Notes: generated by a model from the letters alone, not told the origin. DNA of 64,000 nt from Epiperipatus broadwayi (GCA_028023455.1 JAQFVV010012536.1:2062001-2126000); one strand, 5' to 3'; positions 11,431 through 24,324 are shown, numbered from the stretch's first letter. A program made the numbers and translations.

Positions 11431-13439
11431 TTATTCTCTAAATTATAAGCCCAAAAAACAGATGCACTAACCTCTGTATCAGAAAACTTTTATATTATTC
11501 CATACGCAGATATATAATTTTATGTAACTTTAATATATATGTTTAGTACTTTTCTTCTTACTATAGATAAGTTTTAAAAAATATCTCACTTAAAAAGATA
11601 ATAACAATTATTTCTAATTGTATATTTTACTTTGCCAAATGCATAATTTAAAGGAAAATTTGTAAAGATTAGAAATTTTGTATTAGTAAATTGTTTTTGG
11701 CTTAAATACTTAATAATTTATTATTTTAGAAACCACGTTTAATTTTTTATAATTTAATACATATATGTCAAGTTATTTTTTCTTTTCAAAGTTTTAAAAG
11801 CGCTTCGGTTAAATGATTATTGACTATGATTTATTGCTAAAATATTGCCTGGATGAGACTTTTCATTCAAGCTTCCTTTGGAAGTAATTGAAGGCTGAAA
11901 AAATGATCGATTAGTAGATATTATGACCCCTAATATTTTATTTTTAAGGCGAATATCTAAATTGTACAAGCCGGCAATTTTGCTCTAAAATATCAAATAC
12001 ACTTCAATGTATTAGGAAAAAAACGCATTTAACTCAAATTTTAAATAATAAACAACTTCACTTTTTACAATATTCTGTTTTTATAATAAAATACATTAAG
12101 ATACATTTTAAAATGCCAAGTTCTATTTTATACTTCGTTAAATTGTATAAGGAAATCGTAATGATAAACTCAGGGGATGATATAGAAATTATTTATAAAC
12201 AATTTTCTTGGGTACTTACGTTATTATGCATAAGCCAGAAGCTTGCCAGTCATTGTTGTTTTAATTATCCATTTTCAGGAGCCTCAAATAAATCTTGAAA
12301 ACAATATGGCTACTACAAGCTATTTTATTTAATATTTTCTTTTATTTATTTCTTTAATATAAAATCAGAATTATTCAAAAGCAAAAGTACGACAATTGAT
12401 TGTAATTAAAATAAATGTGGATTCACAAACTTATATCTAAAATTTACTTTAAAATGTTTTAAACAAGCATAGGCATAATTTCTCAGTTTTATAGTCCTTC
12501 CAACAATCCAAATAAATAGTAGATTCCTAGGTGACATTTTCTTTGATCATATCCATAAGAATAAGCACTGTTCTATATGTAACAGCTACAATAAAGTAGC
12601 TGCTGGTCTCCGTATATTGAAGCCTCCTGTTCAGTTTTTTTCCTGCTAAAAAGTTTTTTGGTAATAAACGTAAAAAAAATCCCAACAACATGTTAATGTT
12701 TGAACTTTATAGTATACATAAATATAAAAGAAGGAATTAAATCTTGTGAATGAGATTTATAAGACATTTATTAATATTTTATAAAACATAAGATGAATAT
12801 AATTGATATGTTAATATTTTTAAAGCCGAACATGTAACACATGTTCAGTAAGACAATTTTGAAAGGAAAAAACATAAACAAATACATTGACACTCTCTGA
12901 AAATGCATAATTAAAACAAAAATGCCTGGCAAGATTCCAGTTTATGGATAATACATAAGTACTTTTTTTTTATGTTCAACCAAGTATCTACGATCCCGTA
13001 AAAATGGAATTCATCCCAAACATATTTCTTTTGCCGCATCCAATAAAAAATCAGCTCTTTCCTAGACACACCTGAAGTCTAAACATTGGATTCAGGACAA
13101 TAGATGGCCATTATATTCATCTGTTTTTTAAATGGAATATTTCAGCTACTCTTCTATATAAAAGGGTGTTAACACAGGCCATTAACGCCATAATTAGGGA
13201 CTGCTACATCTTTACTTGCAATGGCAGAGTTAAAGGATCTAATAACCCCACTGATAAATCTATATACTTGTTGAAACAATTACAGATTTTTAGAATATTT
13301 TGTGAATAGCAAGCTGTCCAAAAAATCATATATTAAATAAATAAATATGATAATAAATAATTATAACGTTTTTAAGTATCTGTCATTGAAAAGTGGAAGT
13401 AATTACCTCCCAATATCTTAAGCAAAATATTATACATTC
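11431..13439. other. Non-coding stretch before the hAT remnant
   Basis: No gene is recognised. TATATAAAAGGG at 13155-13166 on the plus strand is a good TATA-box match about 290 bp before the hAT transposase remnant and may be its promoter; this is inference. The open frame at 12113-12298 has no domain. Confidence 0.4.
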
Positions 13440-14530
13440 TCTGATTGAATTTCATTGTATAATACACCAGCAAGTTCTATGTGTGAAGCAAGATTTAAAA
13501 ACATTTTCCAATGTAATGCCAGTTGTAATAAAGTCATAAACTTTATAAATGCAAGAGGTCTTAATAAACGACAATTTGCACAATTATTAGAGGAAATTGA
13601 GTGCCAGTATTCAGGGACTTTGACATACAACAATGTTTGATGGCTCAATTGTGATCAAGTTCTTAATCGGTTTGTCATTTCATTAGAAGAAATTAAGCTC
13701 TTTTTGAATGAAAAAAAAAACAATAGTTTTGACGAATTTTCAAATATAGATTGGTTAAATGATTTAATGTTTTTATGCAATATCACTCAGCATTTTAATG
13801 AACTAAATAAAAACTTCAAAAAAATGGACGAATTGTTTTAATGATGTTTGAAAATATTAAAATATTTATGATGAAACTTGACATCTTTACTAAGGATTTG
13901 GAAGTGAAAATCATAAATATTTTCCTCAATTACAAAAACATTTTCAAAACACAATAATTTTTGAAAATGCACTTGACGTTCAGGAAAATGCAATTAAAAA
14001 ATATTTAATGATTGTACAGGAAATGAAACAAGCTTTTGAGGAGAGATTTAATCAATTTAAAAGTTGGAAAAATGCATTTCACTTTATTTTATATCCATAC
14101 AAAACGGAATTTGAAACAATGGAGTTAACCAAATTTATGTGGCTAGGTATCCGTGATTTAGACATTTCAAAGCAGCATAGTGTTGAAAAATAGATTTGAA
14201 AACTTGATTTCCAAAGTAGAAGGGAAAATGTCTGAAAGTAGTGCAGATAATAATGATTCCACACTAATAATTGAAAATATTATATTAAATGTGAGGGATT
14301 TTTTTACCTAATAATTTTATATCAATGAAGAAACTTGCTAATGCTCTTTTAATGATGATTGGGTCCACATATTCGTGCGAAAAATTGTTTTCTTCAATGA
14401 ATTTTGTAAAATCTACCAATAGAATAAAATTGGAAATGAATTGACTGTGAAATGCATTAAATTAATGAATGCAGAATGTAAATCTAATATTAAGAAACTA
14501 TCTGAAAATAAACAACAACAGATTTCTCAT
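13440..14530 (+). pseudogene. hAT-family transposase remnant
   Basis: Plus-strand frames, broken by stops and frameshifts, give text in the order of ZBED5/FAM200/GTF2IRD2-like hAT transposases. First VINFINARGLNKRQFAQLLE and a tryptophan block (W-L-NCDQVLNRF) around 13520-13670, then EEIKLFLNEKK and DWLNDLMFLCNITQHFNELN around 13685-13800. Basic and aromatic text follows around 14008-14190. The C-terminal hATC dimerisation stretch is YSCEKLFSSMNFVKSTNRIK at about 14373-14432, then MNAECKSNIKKLSE. An intact enzyme of this class is about 600-700 residues and cuts element ends leaving 8-bp duplications. Only the C-terminal half is readable and the catalytic residues cannot be placed. Its similarity to host genes domesticated from hAT elements is family resemblance; the stops rule out a working gene here. 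Confidence 0.8.
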
Positions 14531-14639
14531 TAAATATACTTCAACTTTATTATCAACTTTATTATACATACACATACCTATAACTATATTAATAAATGAT
14601 ATTTTATAATATATGTCATTTTCTTTATTCTTTGTTCAT

Positions 14640-15269
14640 TCAAATATTCCGTGCAGAAGCGATTGCCAACTGGGCATGGTGTCACCTGGTGCAGTAATTC
14701 ATAGTATCACCCCATTTATATCAATTTTTGATATCGACCTTTATTTTTTGCTTTTCACTTGCAAAAGTAAAAGTTAAACATTTATTTTATAACGTCTTGC
14801 GTGCGATTATAATTACAATAGAATGACAGCCTGTTAAGCTAATTGCACAGACGCTGTGAGAATGTTATTAATAAATGAATACCTTCGGACAACCACATGA
14901 TATAGTATTTGTATAAGAGTAAAAAGGAATCCTCTTACCCTTATGACTCAAATGTTTATAAATGAGCAAATCTGAAGTAGTTGTAACGAAGGCGTGACTA
15001 CATAATAGTCACTTTAAATTACAATATATAATGTCTGTATGAATGACGCCAATGAAATTTTCTAGAATTTACTAAACACCACTCTAAACGAAACTAAATC
15101 ATATACATGAATAAACATTTATTTTATAACGTCTTGCGTGCGATTCTATTGTAAAAGTAAAAGTTGTAAAAACAAAAGGAAACATAAACTTTTTAGAGGA
15201 TTTAAAAGTGAGAACCAAAAAAAGTAGTTTTTACCCATCCTCCTCTCCCCTTTTCAAGTGATGCCACTG
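14640..15269 (+). mobile_element. hAT element 3' region and terminus
   Basis: Downstream of the transposase remnant lies GTGTCACCTGGTGCAG (about 14683) and, at 15254-15269, AAGTGATGCCACTG. The latter resembles a hAT terminus (complement CAGTGGCATCACTT). A 33-bp block ending ATAACGTCTTGCGTGCGATT occurs twice in direct orientation, at about 14776-14808 and 15113-15145. Between them, 14835-15000 is a diverged relative of one arm of the foldback at 48697-49000, suggesting a secondary insertion. The left terminus of the element was not found. Confidence 0.55.
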
Positions 15270-16324
15270 ACTTAGTGACCCAAGAGCTAGTACTAAAAAA
15301 ATAATGAACAAAATTTGACCCACTTCTCAAAAAGGTTTGCCATCACCAATCTATAGCTAGCTTTACTCCCTTTAAAACAATACATTCTCAAACAATGTGG
15401 GTTAAGCATTTCACAGAATATTACATAAAATTGCTGTCATTTGGTGGAATCTTAGTTGCTTTGTCTTAAATTTACTCTCTTGTTGTTATCTTTAACTTTT
15501 ATTTTTCAGTTTTGCATTCATTTGATGGCAAAAACTGTAACTAAAGCATACATGAATTTATTAATTGAAAAAAAGTCAGAAGGTGTCAGCATCATACAGG
15601 AAATTTAATACAAATAATCTGAAAATCCTTCTGAATGACAGTGTTTGTTCCCAGGCCCAAAAATACTTGCCAAAGCTATTGATAATATTCAATATTTCAT
15701 CTAGATTTCAAAAATGAAAATGTTTATTTTCCATAATATGTTTGTTTAAACCACCAATATGTTTGTTTAATTGTTTTTGCAAAACATTTGTGAAATATTT
15801 ATTTTTAAAAAAAGTTATTTATGATTAAACTCAGATTTTATTCAAAAATATTTGTTTTTAGAAAAATGCTAGATGAGGATAAATAATAATGTAAAGCAGT
15901 GAGTTGTGATTAGTTGAAAAATAAATCCTCATAATCACTATACCAGTTATTTTTTGTCATCCTATTAGAAATTATAAGTGAAATTTTAAATTTTTAAACA
16001 GAATTTTGTAACTTTATGGTGCCTTAATAACAATTTATTTAGATTTTGAAAATAGAGGTAAAACAAATTTTCTTTCATTTGTAACATTTTTATTGGAAAT
16101 GGCAGTAATTACATAATAAAAAGTTATTGTATTTTTGTTTATATTTGTGAAGTTGAAATAAAAAGTTGGAAATTTAATTTAAACCATTACTAGAAACTGT
16201 CAAGAATTAAAACTGCAGAAAGGTTACTACAATCTGTAGTTAAAACAATGATTTTAACAAATTCCTTGCAATATTTAATTGTTTCCAATCTTATACTGTA
16301 CTCTTTAGAAATTGGGGAATTGCT
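15270..16324. other. AT-rich non-coding stretch
   Basis: No gene or repeat family is recognised. The open frame at 16190-16441 on the minus strand overlaps the family C repeat and is not a gene. Confidence 0.45.
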
Positions 16325-16530
16325 ATCATAATATAAACTGAGCACTGATTGTATATATGTGTGGGAGATTATGATCTGGTCCAACTGATGAGTACTCAAT
16401 CTACATGAAATACATATGCTGTGGATCATTATCTTTTCCACATGTGTGTGGTCATGTGTATCGGTTACTTGTGGTCAGAGTGAAGGATGAACAAACTGAA
16501 AAATCCTGAGTTCAAATCTCTCTACTTACA
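16325..16530 (+). repeat. Family C hammerhead SINE-like repeat, 5'-truncated
   Basis: Begins in the segment AATATAAACTGAGCACTG and continues through CCAACTGATGAG (core CUGAUGA 16385-16391; GAAA 16407-16410) to the tail GTGGTCATGTGTATCGGTTA. It ends in GAGTTCAAATCTC at about 16508, a pol III B-box-like sequence. Helix II is reduced to GUA-UAC. After GAAA the copy reads UACAUAUGCUGUGG, so the GUA cleavage triplet is lost. The 5' portion seen at 37285 is absent. Confidence 0.62.
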
Positions 16531-16734
16531 TATATAGCCACATTCAGTATAAGCAAGTTGCATACTGCCTTAGAATTACAATATGGCAAGTAAGAAATGA
16601 GTAATACTTGACAAACCTGAACAACCTTAAGCATATTAAGATCATATATATATATAACAGGGTTTTTTCATGTATTTTAATAGATGAATATCAGATATGA
16701 TGCAATTTGAGCTAACTACCAATCAGAAACAAGA

Positions 16735-16985
16735 ATTGCAAACTGAAATCATACAATCCAATAACATCGCTTGTTCACATTACTTTAAACCAAAACTGAA
16801 TTTATTTTTTATTACTGAAGATCTTGCAAGGTCATAGATCAGACATCAATACTTTATCCAGTTTTCATAAGTATAAAGTATTGATGTCTGATGTATGACC
16901 AAAAAATATATTAATTTTTGGGTTAAAGTAGTGTAAACAAGTAATGTTTTAGTTGGTATAATTGCAGTTTACAATGATTGCTTTC
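16735..16985. mobile_element. Foldback element
   Basis: Long inverted arms meet near 16865. The inner arms (TCAGACATCAATACTTTAT and its complement) are perfect over about 19 bp. The outer arms (TTCACATTACTTTAAACC; AAACTGAAATCATACAAT) match their complements at about 16920-16975 with some mismatches. No protein is encoded. Confidence 0.65.
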
Positions 16986-17164
16986 AATTAGTAATTTACT
17001 GAAATGTCTATATAAAAACAGAAATGGAATCCTATTAAAATATTAGTATTTATATTTAAACCCCCATGAAAATATCAGGTTGATAGAAAAAGAACAAAAG
17101 AGGCATTGTACATAGCCAACCATAAGAACTTAATAAAAAAAGAAAACGATATCTAATTATCAAA

Positions 17165-17765
17165 CAAATGGAATATGTAAATTTCTAATTTAAATAAATA
17201 ACCTACATAATCATCTCATTGTTTAAATAGAACAGCAGATTTAACGAATCTAAAAGGATTATAATTCTGGTAAACCTCAGTGGAGTTTGATTAAGTCTGC
17301 TGCTCTATTTAAGCAGTTATCAAGCAAATGGAATATGCAAATTTCTAATTTGAATAAAGCACATACATAATGATCTCACTGTTTAAATAGAGCAGCAGAT
17401 TTAATCAATCTAAGAGAGTTATGATTCTGGTGAACCTCACTGGAGTTTGATTAAGTCTGCTATTCTATTTAAGCAGTTACCAATCAAATGAAATATGCAA
17501 ATTTTTAATTTGAATAAAGCATCTACCTAATCATCTCACTGTTTAAATAGAGCAGCAGCTTTAATTAATCTAAGAGAGCTATGATTCTGGTGATCGTCAA
17601 TGAAGTTTGATTAAGTCTGCCGCTCTATTTAAGCAGTTATCAAGTAAATGGAATATGCAAATTTCTAATTTGAATAAAGCACATACATAATGATCTCACT
17701 GTTTAAACAGAGCAGCTGACTTAATCAATTTATGAGAGCTATAATTCTGGTGGATCTCACTGAAA
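17165..17765. repeat. 160-bp foldback satellite, four units
   Basis: The anchor CAAATG (G)AATATG recurs at 17165, 17325, 17485 and 17645, an exact 160-bp period. Each unit contains complementary arms: ACTGTTTAAATAGAGCAGCA and TGCTGCTCTATTTAAGCAGT. The fourth unit breaks off near 17765. No hammerhead core was found in the unit. Confidence 0.8.
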
Positions 17766-18418
17766 GTGCACTCATCAATGTCTAAGCTGCAAAAGAAAAA
17801 AACCACTTCTTGTCCAAGATGTGTTTCGTAATTTATATATATATATAGAGAGAGAGAGAGACAGAGAAAATTATGTGTAAGATAATAATGTTCTTTGTCG
17901 CTTGTTAAGCAGCAGTTTATATACATATTACTATAAATATAAATTTTATATCATTTATGTTTATTTTTTTATCATTTATTTATTGAAATAGAAATTAACT
18001 TTTTTGCCGTTAATTTTATTGAGGTAAGGTTTAAATCAATAATCAGTTAATATTTGCAAAGTGTCGTGAGATTTAAGCAATTTTTTTTATTTCCAAGAAA
18101 AGTACTGCAAAAATACTATAATGAGAATCATGGAATTATAAAACTATCCTAATTTTAACGATTGCATGTTAGATAAATATTTGTTTGGAAAAAGAATTTC
18201 TCAAGTTTTATTTTATTGCTTTTTTAAAAAATATATTCACAATAATAATGAGGGGAAAATAATAGTCCTTAACCTAATAAAAAATATTTCACTACAAGTG
18301 TAAATTTATTAAAATGATTATTGTTTATAATAACACTGCTTGAAGAATATGGTGTTATAAATTAAGCTTATATAATTAACTGAGATAAAATAATGCAGAA
18401 GTGCTGAAAAACTCCATT
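17766..18418. other. Non-coding stretch with compound microsatellite
   Basis: (TA)n(GA)n at about 17836-17863. No gene is seen; the minus-strand open frame at 17696-17926 spans the satellite edge and the microsatellite and is not a gene. Confidence 0.5.
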
Positions 18419-18484
18419 GAGCTATATATATGTACACTAACATCAGTAAACTTAAAATTTATTGGTATTAGTGTACTTATAGCT
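18419..18484. repeat. Short inverted repeat
   Basis: AGCTATATATATGTACACTA at the left and TTAGTGTACTTATAGCT at the right can form a hairpin of about 20 bp with mismatches. It may be a MITE remnant. Confidence 0.5.
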
Positions 18485-19223
18485 CGCTAGGGGGATTAAG
18501 TACATCCACATTATTTTATTTATTCTGGGCTATTAAAAAGCTACATTTAACTCAGATAAGTATATACTACTGTAGATGATTAGGTGCTTTGGTTTTATTC
18601 CTGCTATGATGTTTATTCTGCTGACGTTTGCATCCTGTAATATTTATTCAAAATTTCTGTTTGTGATGTCATGGCAACCAAGAATCCTGACATGACTAAT
18701 CCATGTCAAAATACAGCAGTAAACATTGTTATATTTGTGGGGTTTTTTTTGTTAAACTTGATATACATTTCCAGTACTTGAAGGTTTTTTTTTTTAAAAA
18801 AATATAATTAAAAAATAAGGTTAAACTTACAGTTCACCATTTTTAGATAAAAATCTACCTTTATCTTACAATTTGCTTTTTTTTTCCAGGTTAAAAAAAT
18901 TATGAAAATCTACAATTTTCTTACAACTCACCATTTAAAAAATATTTTACGGTTCTTTTTCATATTTCTCCCTTGTTCCATAATGAATCTATCTCTCCAT
19001 CATTGGAAAGTACATGAAGTTTGCTATTACACATAGAGTATGCCAGGAGGGGGGAGGATGGCTTCGATGGCACAGTGTCATATTAGAAAGGCACAACTTA
19101 CAAGTACCTGTTTTATTTAGTGTTGTAATATCTTTTTCCTTTTTGCATAATGAATATATGCCTCCATTATTTTTTTTAGATTTGAACTTTCATATTACAC
19201 ATGCTATGACCTATTGCTCCTGG

Positions 19224-19379
19224 TAACATATTATTCTAAGTTTGCAATATGTTTAAAATAACACCTCCATGGGATCTGCAAACAAATTTTATCAATTAAG
19301 TTTGTCCGCACATTCCTCGGAAGTGTTAGTTTAAACATATTGTAAACCTAGAGTAATACACCATTGAAGTAATATGTTA
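19224..19379. mobile_element. MITE-like element with inverted ends
   Basis: TAACATATTA at 19224 faces TAATATGTTA at 19370-19379. Inside, AATATGTTTAAAATAACAC faces GTGTTAGTTTAAACATATT. The arms are about 45 bp with a central loop of about 60 bp. It encodes nothing. Confidence 0.62.
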
Positions 19380-19876
19380 TAGCATAAATAATACCAAAGT
19401 ACCAAATATTATTGAGGATTAGGATACCTGTTCTAGTCAAAATGTATATAATCAGTCATTTATATGTTCATGCAATATCTACACTCCTGTGCTAAAAGTA
19501 AATGTAATGAGGAAAATGTCACAATATTAACATAACATGGATAAAGCACCATCTCTATCATGTAAATTTTTAACAGTTAATAGATGTATTTGATCCATAA
19601 CATGTTTAAAATGTTCATCTCAGTCTAATGAATATGTAATAATATGCTACAATTCTGTTTAAAAATATGAAAGGAAGCAAATAATTAGACTTGAAAATCA
19701 TGAGCTGATATGTATATTAAATATGTCAATATTAAAAAGTAATATTTGACAGGAGCAAAGGGTGTCTGCAAAATATTGTATTAAAAGCTAAATAGTAATT
19801 ATTAATTCATATTGAAGTAACCAGATCAGGAATATATTAGTTGTACATAAGTTAGATATATAATTGCTACTTGAAA

Positions 19877-19925
<49 letters not shown>

Positions 19926-21850
19926 AATGCGAATGTGAGATATGTGTTATAAAAACTACATATATCTCATGTTACATACTTTTCATTTAAAATAAATGAT
20001 TAAGTTATTAATAAAAATGAAAGTAGAAAAATATAATAGTATGTTTTTAAAATAGATTTTAAAACACAAACTTGTAAAAATAAAATTGTTGCATCATATT
20101 TTTCAGTTAGAATAAAGCTGCTCTTAACAAGAGGATAGGGAAAGATTTAAAAACACTTTTTTTTAAAAGAAAACTCTTTTTGTTTTATAAAGCAAAAATA
20201 AGTTAGGGAAATAAAATGTGTAAAATAGATCTTAGGCGAAATCTAAAATAAAAAAGTTTAAAATTTATTCTCTCCTTTTCGTAAATAATAAAATGGCTAA
20301 AAATAAACAAATGTAAAATAAAATTTGTTATAAAAGAAACGTTTGTGAAAATATCTCATCGGCTTTCGAATGCAATTAAGTTTGCAAGATTCCTGGACCT
20401 TAAGATAGTAGATTAATCTAAGCAAAAGATTAGATTAAAATGAAATGTAAAAATAATTAATTAAAAAACAGACTTTAAATTATGAACTTACTTAAAAATA
20501 GATTTAAGTGTGATAAACATTAAAAACTATGGAAGACAATGGAAGAGAAAATGTATAAAAGTTACATGGTTATTTTTCTTCAATCAGGTTTGTGTTATTG
20601 CTATATAGTCGAGTCTGTGATCTGTAATTCATTCCATTCTTAAGTCTGCAAATCAGTCAGGATTGCTATTAGGGTCATGGTTATATGGTTAAGTTCATAT
20701 TATTCATTCAATTCAGAGTCCAGTGATACAGAATGCAGACTTAGAGTTTTTGGAGAACTTTAAATGCTGTAACAAAGCAGTCATTACTGCTCTAGTCTAC
20801 ATAATGCATAAGTCCTATAAGCCATAGAACTGTCAGATAGGGCTTCATGACCAAGCCCTCAAATATCTACTATTCTGCCTATATCTGGAACCAATGCCAA
20901 GATTGTGAAGTAGAGGCTGCCTCAAACTCTTTCTCTCCCTCTCCCATTGTTCGACAGAAAACTGAAAGGAAAGCCATGGAAAGCATCGATGGAACCAAAA
21001 AGCCAACCGTTTGGAAACTGACAATCATAAAACCCTATATAAAGCTACTTTAAATAACTAAATATATTTTTATCACTGTATATAGACACCTTATTTTAAA
21101 TGAAATGAACTTTAATTAACCAACTATTACAACTATAGCCTAAAGTAATCATTTAAAATTTTCTTATATAAAATTTATTGTGTTATTTTATATTATATTA
21201 CATATAGGTATGCATAAATAAATATTAACATTTGCTTCATTGCTATTTGTCTACTTTCTATGTCTCTTTTGTCACTGCATCACCGATAAATTAGTGTAGA
21301 GTCTTTTTATGTGTTGAATAAATGCTGTAGACCCTGAGATATTTCAATTTCTGGATTGTGTGTCTGTCATCCAAAGCATGCTAACTATAACCTATGATTG
21401 GCTGGTCCCTGAAGTTGATCCTCAAAACAAATAAAATGCTTTGGATGATAGGGTTTGGATCTAGCAGTCACGATGGGCCATGGCCTGGAAATGTGATTGT
21501 GGTATGCTCTGCATAGCTCAATATGATCATGGGTATGTATCATTGATGGCTCTGCTATCAATGGTATTTTTTTCTCTGCTTGAAGGGACAGTCTGTTGCT
21601 ATAGAGAAAAGTGTAACCTGAGTTAAAATCAAGATTTAAAGAAAATAATTGAAGCGATTTTCAGCGGACCTATTTCAATATATTCAACAATACTCTACAT
21701 ATTTCAATTCAAACAAATCTTCAGATTATTCTGGAAGTATTTGTCTGTTTTTGTTATTTGCATAGGTATGATAACTAGATCATTTATTTTGGGGATTTAT
21801 AAACTAAAGGATTTAATTATTAATGTATGCGATTTCATTTATTATAATAA
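19380..21850. other. Non-coding stretch
   Basis: Contains a long (AT)n tract at 19880-19921 directly followed by ATTGTAATGCGAATGTGAG. No gene is seen. The segment 20600-21050 is less AT-rich and has a 68-codon open frame at 20847-21053 with no recognised domain. A short inverted pair (CATCCAAAGCAT / ATGCTTTGGATG) brackets 21371-21450. Confidence 0.45.
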
Positions 21851-22126
21851 GAAAACATGATCTTGATATTTGCTGGTTAATATATAAATACTAATTTATT
21901 GGTTGATAAGTAAGTACATAATTTGCATATTCAACTTCCTGGACAAAGCTATGCAGGACTCTTTTTTTTTGTTTATTTCATGCATGTTGTTAAATGAGAA
22001 ACGAGACCTCTTTATCTTTTCTTTTTATTTTGTCCAAGAAGTTGAATATGCAAATTATGTATTTACTTATCAATCAATAAATTACGTATTTACATATTAA
22101 CCAGCAAATATCAAGATCATGTTTTC
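21851..22126. mobile_element. Foldback element
   Basis: GAAAACATGATCTTGATATT at 21851 is exactly complementary to the right end at 22126. Arms of about 100 bp match with few gaps and run inward to TTGTCCAGGAAGTTGAATAT-like sequence. The spacer of about 80 bp is pyrimidine-rich on the plus strand. Confidence 0.75.
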
Positions 22127-23786
22127 TTCAATATTAGCACCAGTAGGACTGACAAGCAGAAGTGCTATGTTTATAACCTCCCGATCAAAAGCAGTGCTCA
22201 GCAAATTATTTATCTAATTGTCTGCCAGAATGTAATCTTTTCTTGTATTAGTGTATTAACATTATTCAAAAAATTAAATTAGCTTTATATATATATATAT
22301 ATAAAGGAGATTTTTAATATAACTTTCTTAAGGAATCCCTCTTGCCTTGCTTTTATTTATAAGTTATATAATTTAGATATGAATTTTGAAGAGTTTTCTA
22401 AATGATTATAAGATCTAAAATAATGATGAATCAACAAATAAAGAAAACACAGACAGCACAAATTACAGAAGAGCCAGAAAGACAAGAAGACAAAATTAAG
22501 AAGCATAATCACAACAGTATTGAACAGCAATTTACATTAGCAGATAAAAAACAGAACAAGAAGAGCTAGTACTTAAAAAAATAATTCAACAAACGAATAC
22601 AAAAGTGGACATCAACAGAAAGACATCTGGAAACAAATACATAAAAAATGAAGAGATTGTAAAGCAGTTGATAACAAAGATGGATGAAAATGTTTCAAAA
22701 AGATATAGAAACTGTCAAACTTATAAATATTGTAGAAAGAGGTCTAAGTGATGTAAAAGTTTTAAAAGACTCCCAAACTACCCCCAGCAGGAATCTAGAA
22801 ATAATGTAGAGACTAAGTTGTGTTTAAAAAATGGATGTAATTGCAGAAGAAAAATATATTCTCCTTCAGCAACAGTATACAGTTTGATGAAACACATTTG
22901 AAGATATTCCTGGAAACTGAATGGGAAAACCATTACTCTAAAAGTGGGTCTAGATATATCAAAGTTCACATGAAATAAGGAGCCACATCCCCAATTCCTA
23001 ATATAACAATATTTAATTTTAATAACAAGTATTTAGAAAATGGCAGAAACTTATTTGAGTAAGGAATTTCAAAATGACAGTACTTTTCATTTGATGTTAT
23101 ATCTCAGGAGTGGATGACTGTATAGATGAAATAAAAGATAAAAAGAAATATGATGAAACTGTAAAATCTAAAGAAGCATATCAAACATACAATGTATATT
23201 AAGATAAGTATATAAAGATTAAAAGACAGCATGAAGAGGAAAAGATCTTATAATGTTTTTGGACAGTTGTATAGAAGATAATTATTTTGCTCTATCATTG
23301 TACACAGGCAAGGCTAAAATTAAATTAAAGAGGCAAAGATCCTAAAGAATAAGTCTTTTCTTTAAATAATGATTTAGATAGTACAAGGTCTTAAATTCAA
23401 ACTTTAAAAAATGAGATGGAATTAACCCTCACTTTAGAAAAACTTAATGTTTAATAATTATTTCTATAGCAGACTTATTATGCTCATTTATAAACAGATT
23501 ATACTTTTGTATAAACAATCTATTTTCAAAATTTTTTATAATGAAAACGTGTCTAAAAGAGGTATTAAGAAAAATATTAAGAAATAAATCAATGTTTCAA
23601 GTTATTGCTAACAAAGCAAGATATTGGCGTCAAGATCTCAATTTTTTTCCATGAGGATCCCTGTTTAGGATAAAAGTGAATATGTTCTTTAGGTGTGTCT
23701 AAGAACATTTGGTCATCATCAAAAGAACTGATTCTGAGGATCCAAACTAATCCTTATACGAAATTGAGAATATCTATTGCTTATAA
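22127..23786. other. Non-coding stretch, possible unrecognised element remnant
   Basis: 22430-23240 is purine-rich on the plus strand with lysine- and glutamate-rich broken frames, for example TVKLINIVERGLSDVKVLKD around 22713. It could be a decayed transposon ORF, but no family is recognised. The rest is AT-rich with nothing identified. Confidence 0.35.
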
Positions 23787-24313
23787 CAATGTTCTTCAAC
23801 CCTTGGTCCGCAGTCCGGTGCCAGGCCACGGAACTTTTCTGCAGGTCCGCATGCTAGACGGGCAGTAAAAAGTTTGTAATAATAAATAATAAGAGTTTAA
23901 ACTTTTAATTAATATAGCCAATTTTTATTTATTTTTTCATTTCATTTTTACCCAATTAAAAAAAAAAGTAAACAGAACAAAAACAAAATCTAATCAATCA
24001 TTCATAAATTAATTTGTTTTTCTAGTTATCACAGATGTTTATGGGGGGGGGGGGGGTAGAATTAAATTTTATATTACTTTTTTAAAAAAATTTTAAAAAA
24101 AGCTTTTTATTATATAAACTCCATATATATATATAACTTTATCTTATATAGTTAACATTGTTTTGATCAGTTATAACAATTATGCTTATCTTTAAGAAAA
24201 TTTATCTATAGACTTCTACCGGTCTGCGAAATCTTATCCTTATTTTTGCTGATCCGCAGAACTTTATCCTTATTTTTACCGGTCCGCAGGTGCAAAAAGG
24301 TTGAAGACCATTG
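23787..24313. mobile_element. Non-autonomous hAT element, 527 bp
   Basis: Terminal inverted repeats CAATGTTCTTCAACC and GGTTGAAGACCATTG lie inside an 8-bp direct duplication, GCTTATAA (23779-23786) and GCTTATAG (24314-24321), the hAT hallmark. Subterminal 'GGTCCGCAG' motifs occur at both ends, as in Charlie-like hAT elements. The interior is AT-rich and non-coding, with a 13-G run at about 24043. It would need a transposase supplied elsewhere. Confidence 0.85.
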
Positions 24314-24324
24314 GCTTATAGTAA

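Noticed and set aside
17165-17765. 160-bp satellite as a CRISPR array or hammerhead retrozyme
   Set aside because: Repeats are contiguous without unique spacers, so not CRISPR; no CUGANGA plus GAAA pair occurs in the unit.
20600-21053. Exon of a host gene
   Set aside because: The frame is short, with no domain; the slightly higher GC content alone is not enough.
22430-23240. LINE ORF1 or other transposon ORF
   Set aside because: Lys/Glu-rich broken frames only; no motif allowed a family to be named.
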